Source: Variovorax paradoxus (GTDB lineage Bacteria > Pseudomonadota > Gammaproteobacteria > Burkholderiales > Burkholderiaceae_C). Taken from it: DNA of 64,000 nt. Of the stretch, positions 37,739-46,617 are shown in pieces. The stretch is taken from assembly GCF_030815975.1 (NCBI RefSeq), contig NZ_JAUSXL010000002.1, positions 806,001 through 870,000 on the forward strand, read 5' to 3'. Numbering within the stretch: position 1 is the first letter of the stretch; each line of letters begins with the position of its first letter. The notes beneath the pieces were generated by a model, which did not search any database, had not been told where the DNA came from, and saw only the letters and a list, made by a program, of their open reading frames with translations. Both the position numbers and the translations under genes were made by a program.

Positions 37739-38983
37739 TCAGAAAGCGTGACGGATACCGAAGTCGTAGCCGGTCGAGGTCTTCGGGGTGAAGACGCCGT
37801 TGCTGATGAAGGCCGGGCCGCCAACGGTCAGGGCTGCACCGTTCTTGTTGCTCACGCGAGCGATCGTTGCGTACAGAGCCGTGCGCTTCGACAGGTTGTG
37901 CACGTAGCCCAGAGCCAGCTTGTTGGCCTTGGGGTCAGCAACTTCAGGTGCGAACAACACCACAGGAGCGTTGTTGTCATACTTGACGTGCGAGTACGAA
38001 GCGCGGATCAGGCCAGCACCGACCGGCACGGTCACGCCGAGCAGGTAGCCGGTGAGGTCGATGTCAGGACGGCCGCCAGCGAACGGTTCGACTTCGAAGT
38101 CCATCTTGTTCTTGGCCTTCGACACTTCACCGAAGAGCTTCACGGGACCGAAGTCATACGAAGCGCCGAGGTTCAGCGTGTTGACCTTGGTGGTCGTGCC
38201 GACGTAGTACTGATCGCCAACCGTGCTGCTGCCGTAAGCGATTGCAACGTCCAGAGGACCGTTGGCGTAGCCGAAGCGACCACCAACGTAACGGCCTTGG
38301 CGCGAAGCGTTTGCGGTGGCAGGCGTGGCGAGGCCCGGATCGTACTTGGTCTTTTCGCTGAAGGCGTACATCAGCTGACCGTAGAAACCACCCAGGTTCG
38401 GCGGCAGGAAGTAGCCGATCGAGTTGCTGGCGCGGGTGGAGTTGTTGGCACCAATGTTGGTGAACGAGCCGACAGCAGCGGTAGGGGTACCGAAAGCGCC
38501 GAACGTGCCGCTGGCGCTCGAAATCAGATTGGTGCCAACGCCGTTGGTGCCGAACGGATCGAACACGGTGTCGTTCCAGAACGTGGGGGTGTAGTCACGG
38601 CCGAGGCGGACTTCACCGAAACCACCCGACAGGCTCACGGTCGAGCGGCGAGCGAAGGTGGCAACACCTTCCGAGCCGTCGTCGTTCTTGATCGGGGCTT
38701 CGAGCCAGAAGCTGGCTGCCAGGCCACCACCGAGGTCTTCCGTACCACGGAAGCCCAGACGGCTGGAGTTGTAGCCCGAGTTAGCCAGTTCACGACGGCT
38801 GACCTTGACGCTGCCTTGGTTCAGGTAGAACGGGTTCAGGAGCGTGGCACCGTTCAGGTCACGCGAGGTGCTCGAATAGCCGCTGATCGACGCGTCGACC
38901 ACGCCGAACAGCGTGACGGACGACTGAGCCGAGGCAACACCGGCAACAGCCAGGGCAGCCAGAGCAACTAGAGATTTTTTCAT
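37739..38983 (-). CDS. Gram-negative porin (intact copy)
   Basis: 414 residues from ATG 38983 with GGAG upstream. Signal peptide MKKSLVALAALAVAGVASA, mature start QSSVTLFGVVDASISGYS, then the strand-turn pattern of the OmpC/Omp32 beta-barrel (SRLGFRGTEDLGGGL, GEVRLGRDYTPTFW, YVGGRFGYANGPLDVA) and a terminal Phe (GIRHAF) for outer-membrane assembly. A trimeric outer-membrane channel. Codon choice suggests high expression. A second, closely related copy lies inverted at 40618-41766. Confidence 0.95.
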   Translation of the reverse strand: MKKSLVALAALAVAGVASAQSSVTLFGVVDASISGYSSTSRDLNGATLLNPFYLNQGSVKVSRRELANSGYNSSRLGFRGTEDLGGGLAASFWLEAPIKNDDGSEGVATFARRSTVSLSGGFGEVRLGRDYTPTFWNDTVFDPFGTNGVGTNLISSASGTFGAFGTPTAAVGSFTNIGANNSTRASNSIGYFLPPNLGGFYGQLMYAFSEKTKYDPGLATPATANASRQGRYVGGRFGYANGPLDVAIAYGSSTVGDQYYVGTTTKVNTLNLGASYDFGPVKLFGEVSKAKNKMDFEVEPFAGGRPDIDLTGYLLGVTVPVGAGLIRASYSHVKYDNNAPVVLFAPEVADPKANKLALGYVHNLSKRTALYATIARVSNKNGAALTVGGPAFISNGVFTPKTSTGYDFGIRHAF

Positions 38984-39265
38984 TGCAAGTTTCTCCAAGG
39001 TTAAACATAGGGCTCCGGTGCGAAGGGCTCACCGTGACTGGCACTTTTGTGCTCCCACCGGACCCCGGGCCAACCTCCTTTTGGGAAGTTGATGCTATTG
39101 CACCAGAGCCGCTGCGGCAGGGCAAAACAAATCGCCCGAAATCTCTGGTGGCCCGCGCGTTTCGTTGCAGTCCTGCAACAAAGGACTTTGGCGCGCTCAC
39201 AAACCACCATATGAAATGAAGCAACTGTTTCGCCCGGCTCTTTTCGCATACGTTCAAATACGGGC

Positions 39266-39895
39266 ATGACTTTCACGCTCGACCCCGTTCTGACTGCGGC
39301 TGATGCGGCATTGCGCACTCTTTTTGCCCGGCCCCATGCAACGCGGTCCACGCCTGCGCCCGTCCAGCCGCCGGGCGACATGACCAATTCGGAGCGGCGC
39401 GAGGCCGGCGCACTGATGCGGGTGAACCACGTGGGCGAGGTGTGCGCGCAGGCGCTCTACACCGCCCAGGCCGCGGTGGCACGCGACCCGGTCCTCCGCG
39501 CCCGCTTGCTCGAAGCCTCTCACGAAGAAACCGATCACCTGGCCTGGACGCGCCAGCGGCTGGACGAGCTCGGCGCTCGGCCCTCGGTTCTGAACCCGCT
39601 CTGGTATGCGGGCGCCTTCAGCCTGGGCCTGGTGGCCGGACGCCTGGGCGATCCGCTGAGCCTCGGGTTCGTTGCAGAAACCGAACGCCAGGTGGAAGCG
39701 CACCTGGAGAGCCATCTGGGTCGCCTGCCGCCCGCCGACAGCGCATCGAGGGCGGTGGTCGAGCAGATGAAGATCGATGAGGCACGGCACGCCGCACAGG
39801 CCATCGGTGCCGGCGCGGCGGAATTGCCGGCCCCTGCCAAGGCCCTGATGCGGTTCGCCTCCCGCGTGATGACCACGGTGGCGCACCGGATCTGA
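39266..39895 (+). CDS. coq7: 5-demethoxyubiquinol hydroxylase Coq7
   Basis: 209 residues. Di-iron pattern: [17 protein letters not shown] (first Glu), [23 protein letters not shown] and [11 protein letters not shown]. This enzyme performs the last ring hydroxylation in ubiquinone synthesis and is peripheral to the inner membrane. It is read rightward, away from the intact porin gene; 282 bases separate them. The stop lies 11 bases before the end of the convergent OsmC gene. Confidence 0.95.
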   Translation: MTFTLDPVLTAADAALRTLFARPHATRSTPAPVQPPGDMTNSERREAGALMRVNHVGEVCAQALYTAQAAVARDPVLRARLLEASHEETDHLAWTRQRLDELGARPSVLNPLWYAGAFSLGLVAGRLGDPLSLGFVAETERQVEAHLESHLGRLPPADSASRAVVEQMKIDEARHAAQAIGAGAAELPAPAKALMRFASRVMTTVAHRI

Positions 39896-39906
39896 GGCCT
39901 TGCGGA

Positions 39907-40371
39907 TCAGGTTTCGATCAGATCGAAGCTGGTGGTGATCTCGGCGGTCTTCGCGAGCATGACGCTGGCCGAGCAGTAGGTGTCGTGGCTCATGGCAATC
40001 GCGCGCTCGACGGCGGCGGCAGGAATGCCCTTGCCCGCCACGGTGAAATGCATATGGATCTTGGTGAAGACCTTGGGGTCTTTTTCCGCGCGTTCGCTGG
40101 TGAGCTTGACGCTGCAGCGCTCGACGCGGTGGCGGCCGCGCTTCAATATCAGCACCACGTCGTAGGCGGTGCAGCCCCCTGTGCCCGCGAGCACGGTTTC
40201 CATGGGCCTGGCCGCCAGGTTCTGGCCGCCGTTCTCGGGTTTCGCGGCATCCGGCGCACCGTCCATCATCAAGACATGGCCGCTGCCGGTTTCGGCCACA
40301 AAACCCATGGCCGAGCGCGTTCCGGCGTCGCCGGTCCAACTTACTGTGCATTCCATCTTCGTCAGATCCAT
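39907..40371 (-). CDS. OsmC/YhfA-family thiol peroxidase-like protein
   Basis: 154 residues. The two conserved cysteines of the OsmC fold are present in GGCTAYDV (near 66) and TYCSASVM (near 131), with the KIHMHFTVAGKGI central region of the YhfA branch. OsmC/Ohr proteins reduce organic hydroperoxides; the physiological role of the YhfA branch is less defined. It is divergent from the candidate small RNA gene at 40472. Confidence 0.9.
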   Translation of the reverse strand: MDLTKMECTVSWTGDAGTRSAMGFVAETGSGHVLMMDGAPDAAKPENGGQNLAARPMETVLAGTGGCTAYDVVLILKRGRHRVERCSVKLTSERAEKDPKVFTKIHMHFTVAGKGIPAAAVERAIAMSHDTYCSASVMLAKTAEITTSFDLIET

Positions 40372-40437
40372 TCAGAATGTTCAGCAAAAAAAGCACGCTG
40401 ACATCGATTTGTGTGTGGGAAAAGCGTCATTTGCTTG

Positions 40438-40465
40438 TTGCAACGCAGCAAACAACCGATATACT
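40438..40465 (+). promoter_or_regulatory. Sigma-70 promoter of the candidate sRNA
   Basis: TTGCAA (40438-40443) and TATACT (40460-40465) with a 16-base spacer, in an unusually AT-rich stretch. Transcription would begin at about 40472. Confidence 0.7.
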
Positions 40466-40471
40466 TTATTT

Positions 40472-40562
40472 CATCGCACACGAAACCGTGTGCACAGGTT
40501 GTCTCCTCCACCCTTCCAATTGGTGGATTTAGCCCCGAGCCGCAAGGCTTGGGGCTTTTTTC
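40472..40562 (+). ncRNA. Candidate ~90-nt small RNA with anti-Shine-Dalgarno loop
   Basis: Seen: promoter at 40438-40465; a first hairpin GCACACG-AAAC-CGTGTGC (40476-40493); a single-stranded C-rich stretch with CTCCTCC at 40503-40509, complementary to a ribosome-binding GGAGG; and a strong terminator GCCCCGAGCC-GCAA-GGCTTGGGGC plus six T (40532-40561). No open frame fits. Known: small RNAs with exposed CCUCC loops exist in alpha- and betaproteobacteria, including a betaproteobacterial family named for toxicity when overexpressed. Inference: this is a member of, or analogous to, such a family. Alternatively it was an attenuated leader of the porin gene that follows. Confidence 0.65.
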
Positions 40563-40617
40563 TTTTCCGGGCCTGCCGCTCTGCGGCCACTCTAGTTTCC
40601 TGGGGGTCCAAAGGGCA

Positions 40618-41766
40618 GTTGCTCTGGCTGCCCTGGCTGTTGCCGGTGTTGCCTCGGCTCAGTCTTCCGTCACGCTGTTCGGCGTGGTCGACGTTTCCAT
40701 CAGCGGCTACTCGAACACTTCGCGTGACCTGCGCAACCCGCCCGCCCTCAACCGGGGCAGCGTCAATGTCAGCCGCCGTGAGCTGACGAACTCGGGCTAC
40801 AACTCGAGCCGCCTGGGCTTCCGCGGCACGGAAGACCTCGGTGGCGGCCTGGCAGCCAGCTTCTGGCTCGAAGCCCCCGTTGCCAATGACGACGGCGAAA
40901 GCAGCGTCGTGACGTTCGCTCGCCGTTCGACCGTGAGCCTGTCGGGCGGTTTCGGTGAAGTCCGCCTCGGCCGCGACCTCACGCCGACCTTCCACAACAA
41001 CTCCACGTTCGATCCGTTCGGCACCAACGGCGTCGGCACCAACCTGATCCAGACGGCCGCGAGCTCGTTTGGCCAGCCCACTCGCTCCAGCAACTCGGTC
41101 AGCTACTTCCTGCCGGCGAACCTCGGTGGGTTCTACGGCCAGCTGATGTACGCCTTCAACGAGAAGACCAAGTACAGCCCTGGCTTGGCCACGATTCTCG
41201 CGACCGACAATTCGCGCGCCGGCCGTTACGTGGGTGGCCGCTTCGGCTATGCCAACGGACCGCTGGACGTTGCGCTGGCTTATGGCAGCAGCACCGTGGA
41301 TGACGACTACTTCGCCGGCACGACCGACAAGGTCAACATCTTCAATCTCGGTGCTTCGTATGACTTCGGTCCCGTGAAGCTCTTCAGTGAACTGTCTCAA
41401 GCCAAGCGGAAGACCGACTTCGACAGCGCGTTCTCTTCCCAATCGGCTACCGTGGCATCGACCAAGCTCAACGGCTGGCTGCTGGGTGTGACGGCTCCCG
41501 TGGGCGCCGGCTTGATCCGTGCATCGTATTCGGCTGTGAAGTACAAGACGGACAATCCGTTCCTCGACGACCCGAAGGCCAACAAGCTGGCGCTGGGCTA
41601 CGTTCACAACCTGTCGAAGCGCACGGCCCTGTACGCAACGATCGCTCGCGTGAGCAACAAGAACGAAGCAGCGCTGACCGTTGGCGGCCCCAAGTTTGTC
41701 ACCGGGGGCGTCTTCACCCCGAGGACCTCAACCGGCTACGACTTCGGCATCCGCCACGCCTTCTGA
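40618..41766 (+). pseudogene. Second porin copy with start codon and signal n-region lost
   Basis: The frame from 40618 to 41766 encodes VALAALAVAGVASAQ and a complete porin barrel ending GIRHAF. It is very close to the intact porin, nearly base for base over the signal core. The first codons (ATG plus MKKSL) are missing: upstream there is CTCTAGTT as in the intact gene, then about 20 foreign bases, and no ATG, GTG or TTG in frame near a ribosome site. The frame does run back to ATG 40411, but that would translate through the sRNA promoter and terminator. The body has no stop, so decay is recent or the copy serves as a recombination donor. Confidence 0.65.
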
Positions 41767-41818
41767 TCGCGGCTGATTCCAAATGCTGGCTTCAGCCAGT
41801 TCGAATCAATTCAGTATC

Positions 41819-41849
41819 AAGCCGCCCAGCGCAAGCCGGGCGGCTTTTT
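41819..41849 (+). terminator. Terminator after the second porin
   Basis: AAGCCGCCC (41819-41827) and GGGCGGCTT (41838-41846), with an inner GC pair, followed by TTT. It lies 53 bases after the porin stop and 9 bases before the end of the convergent recombinase-like gene. Confidence 0.88.
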
Positions 41850-41857
41850 GGCTTTGC

Positions 41858-42988
41858 TCAGTTCGCGCGGCCGCGCCTGCTTTGCAGCAGTCCCACATTC
41901 ATTTCTCCGCTCAGAACCGAAGCGTAGAAGCGTTCGACCATGTTCACGCTCGTGCGTGCATTGCGCGCCAAGGTCAGCATGTCGATGCCCTGCCCATACA
42001 GGAGCCGCAAGGTGATGGCGGTGTGGCGCAGGCAGTAAAGCGTCCTCGACTGGCCCAGCGGCCCTTTCTGGAGCGACGTTGCCTCCAGCGTCCAATGAAA
42101 AAGAAAATTGAGCACGGCCAGCGCGTGTTCACGGTTCTTCAATTGCGGCATGAAGATGTAGTCGTCTGCATTGCCAAAGCCCTGCTCGCGGCGGTGAGCG
42201 AGCAGGCATTCATAGACCCGCACCGCCGGACGCAAGCTCACGATGGGCTGGCTGTGCCGCTTGGTTTCGGGCAGGTTCATGCGCAGGTAGACATGCTTGC
42301 CGCGCACGATTTCGATGTGCCTGTGCTTCATGAGCTTGATGTCGCTCGGACGAACGAAGGTGTTGACCATCCAGCGGATCAACCAGGGCAGTTCTTCGGG
42401 CATGACGAGCAGCTCGCGCGCAATCCAGAAGCGTTCACCGGACGCCAGTCGGTCGAGCACCGGGTGCTGTTGGCCGCGCAACTTTCGCGCGGCCGCCACG
42501 AGTGCCCGGTACTCCGCAACGCTGAAGCTGCCGCGCGGCTGGCTGCGCACCTTGACCTTCGGGAAGAGCGGCGCATCGCGAAGCACGCCGATGTTCACGC
42601 CATGCATCACCACCTTTCGCAGCAGCACGAGGTATTGCGCAATCGTCGTGCTGGTGAAGCCCTGCGCGCCGAGATGGTCGATCAGCCGCTGCGCATCGGG
42701 CGTGGCAAATGCCTGCGCCGGCACGGCACCCAGCAGCGGAAGCACATGGGCGCGCAATCTGTTGCCCATCACTTGCCAGGTGGCTCGTCCGATTTCACCG
42801 CGCTGCACGCGCGCTGCTTCTGCCTGCATCAGTCCTTTGGAAAGGTCGCTGACAGAAACGGTTAACAGATTTTGCTCGTTTGTTAAATGATTGGCGGACG
42901 TATGGATCGCGGGATAGGTGCGCGCAAAAAATCCTGAATCGTTCGCGGCCGGGGCTCTTTGAATGAGGTTTATGACATTTGTGTCCAT
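41858..42988 (-). CDS. Tyrosine-recombinase-fold protein with altered catalytic residues
   Basis: 376 residues from ATG 42988 (TTG 43006 possible). An N-terminal core-binding region (residues about 50-140) is followed by a catalytic-type domain with FVRPSDIKLMKHRHIEI (first Arg), CLRHTAITLRLLYGQGID (second Arg) and a C-terminal ERFYASVLSGEM (Tyr). The usual H of HxxR is Tyr (YCLR), and the GH before the tyrosine is replaced by RN in LARNARTSVNMVERFY. So the integrase fold is clear but several catalytic side chains differ. No phage or integron genes surround it. Divergent from ilvA with about 61 bases between. Confidence 0.8.
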   Translation of the reverse strand: MDTNVINLIQRAPAANDSGFFARTYPAIHTSANHLTNEQNLLTVSVSDLSKGLMQAEAARVQRGEIGRATWQVMGNRLRAHVLPLLGAVPAQAFATPDAQRLIDHLGAQGFTSTTIAQYLVLLRKVVMHGVNIGVLRDAPLFPKVKVRSQPRGSFSVAEYRALVAAARKLRGQQHPVLDRLASGERFWIARELLVMPEELPWLIRWMVNTFVRPSDIKLMKHRHIEIVRGKHVYLRMNLPETKRHSQPIVSLRPAVRVYECLLAHRREQGFGNADDYIFMPQLKNREHALAVLNFLFHWTLEATSLQKGPLGQSRTLYCLRHTAITLRLLYGQGIDMLTLARNARTSVNMVERFYASVLSGEMNVGLLQSRRGRAN

Positions 42989-43049
42989 GCCATGTCCCGT
43001 ATGCAATCCCGATGCCTCTTATCATTGCTATTTAACAATTGAGCCTCCC

Positions 43050-44651
43050 TTGGAAAAAACCGTGCGCGACGTACCTGTGCCGGCACTGACGCCCGCCGAC
43101 TATCTCAGAAAAATCCTGAACGCCCGCGTCTACGACGTGGCGGTCGAAACTGCGCTAGAGAAAGCCAAAGCGCTCAGCGAAAGGCTGGGCAACAACGTGC
43201 TGCTCAAGCGCGAAGACCAGCAACCGGTCTTCAGCTTCAAGCTGCGTGGCGCCTACAACAAGATGGCGCACCTCTCGGCCGAGCAGCTGGCGAGTGGCGT
43301 CATCTGCGCATCGGCCGGCAATCACGCGCAAGGCGTGGCACTGGGCGCGCGCAAGCTGGGCGCGCGCGCGGTGGTGGTCATGCCGGTGACCACGCCTCGG
43401 CTCAAGGTCGATGCGGTGCGCGGCTTCGGCGGCGAAGTGGTGCTGCATGGCGACAGCTATTCCGATGCCTACCTGCATGCGCTCGAATTGCAGGCGCAGC
43501 AGGGCCTGACCTTCGTGCACCCCTTCGACGACCCCGACGTGATCGCGGGCCAGGGCACCATCGCCATGGAAATCCTGCGCCAGCACCAGGGCCGGCTCGA
43601 TGCTGTCTTCGTTGCCATCGGCGGCGGCGGACTCATCTCGGGCGTGGCCAACTACATCAAGGCAGTGCGCCCGGAGATCAAGGTGATCGGCGTGCAGATG
43701 AACGACTCCGACGCCATGATGCAATCGGTGGCGGCGCGCCAGCGCGTGAGCCTGTCCGATGTCGGGCTGTTCTCGGACGGCACGGCCGTCAAGCTCGTGG
43801 GCGAAGAGACGTTTCGCATCGCCAGCAACCTGGTCGATGAATACATCGCGGTCGACACCGATGCCGTCTGCGCGGCCATCAAGGACGTGTTCGTCGACAC
43901 CCGCAGCATCGTGGAGCCGGCGGGCGCGCTCGCGGTGGCCGCCATCAAGCAGTACGTGGCCGGGCACGGCCGCCATGGCGAGACCTACGCGGCCATCCTG
44001 TGCGGCGCCAACATGAACTTCGACCGGCTGCGCTTCGTGGCCGAGCGCGCAGAGGTCGGCGAGGAGCGCGAGGCGCTATTCGCGGTGACGATTCCCGAAG
44101 AGCGCGGCAGCTTCCGCCGCTTCTGCGAACTGGTCGGCGAGATGCCGGCCAGCGAGTCGCAGGAAACAGGCTCGATCGGCGGCGCGCCGCGCAATGTGAC
44201 GGAGTTCAACTACCGCATCAGCGATGCAGCCAAGGCGCATGTGTTCGTGGGCCTGACCACCTCGACGCGCGGCGAGTCGACGACCATCGCGCAGACCTTC
44301 ATTGCCCATGGTTTCGATGCGCTCGACCTCACGCACGACGAGCTCGCCAAGGAGCATTTGCGGCACCTGGTGGGCGGACGCACGGGCCTCGCGCATGACG
44401 AGCGGCTGCTGCGCTTCGTGTTTCCGGAACGCCCCGGGGCGCTGCTCAAGTTCCTGAGCCTGATGCGGCCGAACTGGAACATCAGCCTCTTCCACTACCG
44501 CAACCAGGGCGCCGACTACGGCCGCATCCTGGTGGGCCTGCAGGTGCCGGCCGGCGATGCGGCGGCCTTCGACGACTTCCTCGAGACGCTGGGCTATCCG
44601 TACGTCGAGGAAACGGCGAATCCGGCGTATCGGCTGTTCCTTCAGGCCTGA
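43050..44651 (+). CDS. ilvA: Threonine ammonia-lyase (biosynthetic), two ACT-like domains
   Basis: 533 residues from TTG 43050; GTG 43062 is a possible alternative and earlier in-frame ATGs (42963, 42972) would overlap the divergent gene. PLP lysine in QPVFSFKLRGAYNKM (residues about 60-74), CASAGNHAQGVALGA, and the IGGGGLISG phosphate loop. The C-terminal third carries two regulatory ACT-like units (REALFAVTIPEERGSF and RLLRFVFPERPGALLKF), so feedback control by isoleucine is expected. It makes 2-oxobutanoate for isoleucine synthesis. No strong Shine-Dalgarno is seen at any candidate start. Confidence 0.92.
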   Translation: MEKTVRDVPVPALTPADYLRKILNARVYDVAVETALEKAKALSERLGNNVLLKREDQQPVFSFKLRGAYNKMAHLSAEQLASGVICASAGNHAQGVALGARKLGARAVVVMPVTTPRLKVDAVRGFGGEVVLHGDSYSDAYLHALELQAQQGLTFVHPFDDPDVIAGQGTIAMEILRQHQGRLDAVFVAIGGGGLISGVANYIKAVRPEIKVIGVQMNDSDAMMQSVAARQRVSLSDVGLFSDGTAVKLVGEETFRIASNLVDEYIAVDTDAVCAAIKDVFVDTRSIVEPAGALAVAAIKQYVAGHGRHGETYAAILCGANMNFDRLRFVAERAEVGEEREALFAVTIPEERGSFRRFCELVGEMPASESQETGSIGGAPRNVTEFNYRISDAAKAHVFVGLTTSTRGESTTIAQTFIAHGFDALDLTHDELAKEHLRHLVGGRTGLAHDERLLRFVFPERPGALLKFLSLMRPNWNISLFHYRNQGADYGRILVGLQVPAGDAAAFDDFLETLGYPYVEETANPAYRLFLQA

Positions 44652-44669
44652 AGAAAGGCCGCCCCGGTT

Positions 44670-45314
44670 TTATTGCTGCTCGGGCTGCGCGGAGGGCTGC
44701 TGCACAGACCCCGGCGGCGGCGATGACGGCGCCTGCGGCGGTGCAGTCCCGCCGGCGGATGGCGCCACCACGGGAGGCACCGTGGCCGGAAAAAGCCCGC
44801 TGGGCCTGGCGGTCGGCGTTGGCGAGGCCGGCACCCCCGAAGCAGCAGGACTGCCGACACTGATCGGCGCGCGCACCGGCAACTGCAGCGTGAAGGCCGC
44901 CGGACCCTGCGCACTGGCGCCGAGCGTCGCCGCGCGCACCCCGACCGACTGCAGCACATAGTTGTCGCCAACCTGCGAACCGACGCGAAACGGACGCGGC
45001 GGCTTGCCGTCGATCGAGATCAGCGCGGCGCCCTGGTTGAACGGATCCGCCACCACGCCCGACAACGCGAAGCGGCTGGCCGCCTCGGGTGCGGCGGGCG
45101 CCGCTTCGTTGGCCGGCATCACGCCGAGCAGCCGCGCGACCGCATCCGCCTCGGCCGAGACCGATGCCTGGGGCATGGTGGCCGCCGCGGCCACGGGCTC
45201 GGGCGGCGCCGCGAGCCGCAGCCCCCAGAACACCGCCGCGCCGGCGGCCAGCGCCCAGAGTCCCGTGGTTGCAACAGGGGCGTGCCAGCGCGCGGCGGAA
45301 TAGGGACTTGTCAT
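44670..45314 (-). CDS. gspC: Type II secretion inner-membrane protein GspC
   Basis: 214 residues. A short cytoplasmic N-terminus, one membrane span (TTGLWALAAGAAVFWGLRL), then the HR domain RFALSGVVADPFNQGAALISIDGKPPRPFRVGSQV that contacts the secretin. There is no PDZ domain; the last 60 residues are Pro/Ala/Ser-rich. It links the inner-membrane platform to GspD. Uniquely for this locus it is read leftward, divergent from gspG with 49 bases between starts. Confidence 0.9.
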   Translation of the reverse strand: MTSPYSAARWHAPVATTGLWALAAGAAVFWGLRLAAPPEPVAAAATMPQASVSAEADAVARLLGVMPANEAAPAAPEAASRFALSGVVADPFNQGAALISIDGKPPRPFRVGSQVGDNYVLQSVGVRAATLGASAQGPAAFTLQLPVRAPISVGSPAASGVPASPTPTARPSGLFPATVPPVVAPSAGGTAPPQAPSSPPPGSVQQPSAQPEQQ

Positions 45315-45363
45315 GGCCGCGGATTATCATGCAGCGGGCCTTCCGAACCATGTCATCCAAGCT

Positions 45364-45804
45364 ATGAAAAAAATCCTACGCGACGCCACCCGCGCTGCCC
45401 AGCGCGGCTTCACGCTGATCGAGCTGATGGTGGTGCTGGTCATCATCGGCGTGCTGGCCGCGCTGATCGTGCCGAACGTGATCGAGCGCGCCGACGACGC
45501 GCGCGTGACCGCCGCCAGGACCGACATCAACAACCTGATGCAGGCGCTCAAGCTCTACCGCCTGGACAACCAGCGCTACCCGACGGCCGAGCAGGGCCTG
45601 CAGTCGCTGCTGGTGCGACCCACCGTCGGCCCGGCCGCGCCCAACTGGAAGCCCTACGTCGAGAAGCTGCCGAACGATCCGTGGGGCCATCCGTACCAGT
45701 ACATGAATCCGGGTATCAAGGGCGAAATCGACGTGCTCTCGCTCGGCGCCGATGGCCAGGCCGGCGGCGAGGGCAAGAATGCCGACATCGGCAGCTGGCA
45801 GTAG
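45364..45804 (+). CDS. gspG: Major pseudopilin GspG
   Basis: 146 residues from ATG 45364. Prepilin site RG-FTLIELMVVLVIIGVLAAL, with Glu at +5 of the mature protein, then the GspG calcium-loop region (DNQRYPTAEQGLQSLL, NDPWGHPYQYMNPG). It is the main subunit of the periplasmic pseudopilus. First gene of the rightward gsp operon. The prepilin peptidase (GspO/PilD) is not in the window. Confidence 0.96.
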   Translation: MKKILRDATRAAQRGFTLIELMVVLVIIGVLAALIVPNVIERADDARVTAARTDINNLMQALKLYRLDNQRYPTAEQGLQSLLVRPTVGPAAPNWKPYVEKLPNDPWGHPYQYMNPGIKGEIDVLSLGADGQAGGEGKNADIGSWQ

Positions 45805-46243
45805 CCGCACGGGCGGCTTCACGCTGCTCGAACTGATCGTGGTGATCGCGATCATCGCGATCGCGACGGCCGGCGTGAGCTTCGCGCTGCGCGACAGCAA
45901 CGCGGCCCGGCTCGACCGCGAGGCCGACCGGCTGGCCGCGCTGCTCGAATCGGCCCGCGCCCAGTCGCGGGCGAGCGGCGTTGCGGTGCGGTGGCGCATC
46001 GTGGAGGGCGGCAGCTTCGTGTTCGACGGCCTGCCGCCCGATGCGCTGCCGAGCGGCTGGGCCGCCAGCGGCATCAGCGCCCAGGCTTCGCTGGCTGGCG
46101 GCGCGCCGATTGCGGCGGTGCAACTGGGCCCCGACCCGATCATTGCCGCGCAGCAGATCGTGCTGTATTCCGAAGGCCCGCCCGCGCGGTCACTGCGTAT
46201 TGCCACCGACGGCCTGCGGCCGTTCACCGTGACCGCGCCATGA
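45779..46243 (+). CDS. gspH: Minor pseudopilin GspH
   Basis: 154 residues from ATG 45779, overlapping the end of gspG by 26 bases; ATG 45752 is possible but gives a longer basic leader. Prepilin motif GG-FTLLELIVVIAIIAIATAG, then the FimT/GspH-type globular domain (ARAQSRASGVAVRWRI). Part of the pseudopilus tip complex. Confidence 0.9.
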   Translation: MPTSAAGSSRTGGFTLLELIVVIAIIAIATAGVSFALRDSNAARLDREADRLAALLESARAQSRASGVAVRWRIVEGGSFVFDGLPPDALPSGWAASGISAQASLAGGAPIAAVQLGPDPIIAAQQIVLYSEGPPARSLRIATDGLRPFTVTAP

Positions 46244-46617
46244 GAACAGCCCGGCGCCGCTTCGAATGCAGCGGATTCACGCTGATCGAAGTGCTGATTG
46301 CGCTGGGCATCGTCGCGCTCGCGCTCGCGGCGGGCTCGCAGGCCACGATGTCGCTGACACGCAATGCGCAGCGCCAGTCCGACCTGCTGCTGGCCGACCT
46401 GTGCGCGGAAAACGAGCTTGCCAAGGCGCGGCTGGCCAGGCAGATGCCGGCCGTGGGCGATTCGGGCTCGATCTGCGTGCAGGCCGGCGTCTCGTTCAAC
46501 GTGACCAGCTCCACCATCGCCACGCTCAACCCCAACTTCCGCCGCGTCGACGTGCAGGTGCGCGACGAAGCCAATGCGTCGGTGCTGCGCGTCTCGACCG
46601 TGGTGGGCCGCTTCTGA
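46240..46617 (+). CDS. gspI: Minor pseudopilin GspI
   Basis: 125 residues. ATG 46240 overlaps the gspH stop (ATGA). Prepilin motif SG-FTLIEVLIALGIVALALAAG, then the small GspI domain with NELAKARLARQMPAVGDS. It starts the tip complex with GspJ and GspK. Confidence 0.93.
   Translation: MRTARRRFECSGFTLIEVLIALGIVALALAAGSQATMSLTRNAQRQSDLLLADLCAENELAKARLARQMPAVGDSGSICVQAGVSFNVTSSTIATLNPNFRRVDVQVRDEANASVLRVSTVVGRF

Noticed and set aside
40472..40562. A riboswitch controlling the second porin
   Set aside because: No known riboswitch core was recognised, the unit has its own terminator, and the porin behind it lacks a start. A stand-alone sRNA fits better, though a leader attenuator is not excluded.
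40411..40617. Translation of the second porin from ATG 40411
   Set aside because: It would read through the sRNA promoter, both hairpins and the terminator and place about 70 unrelated residues before the signal core.
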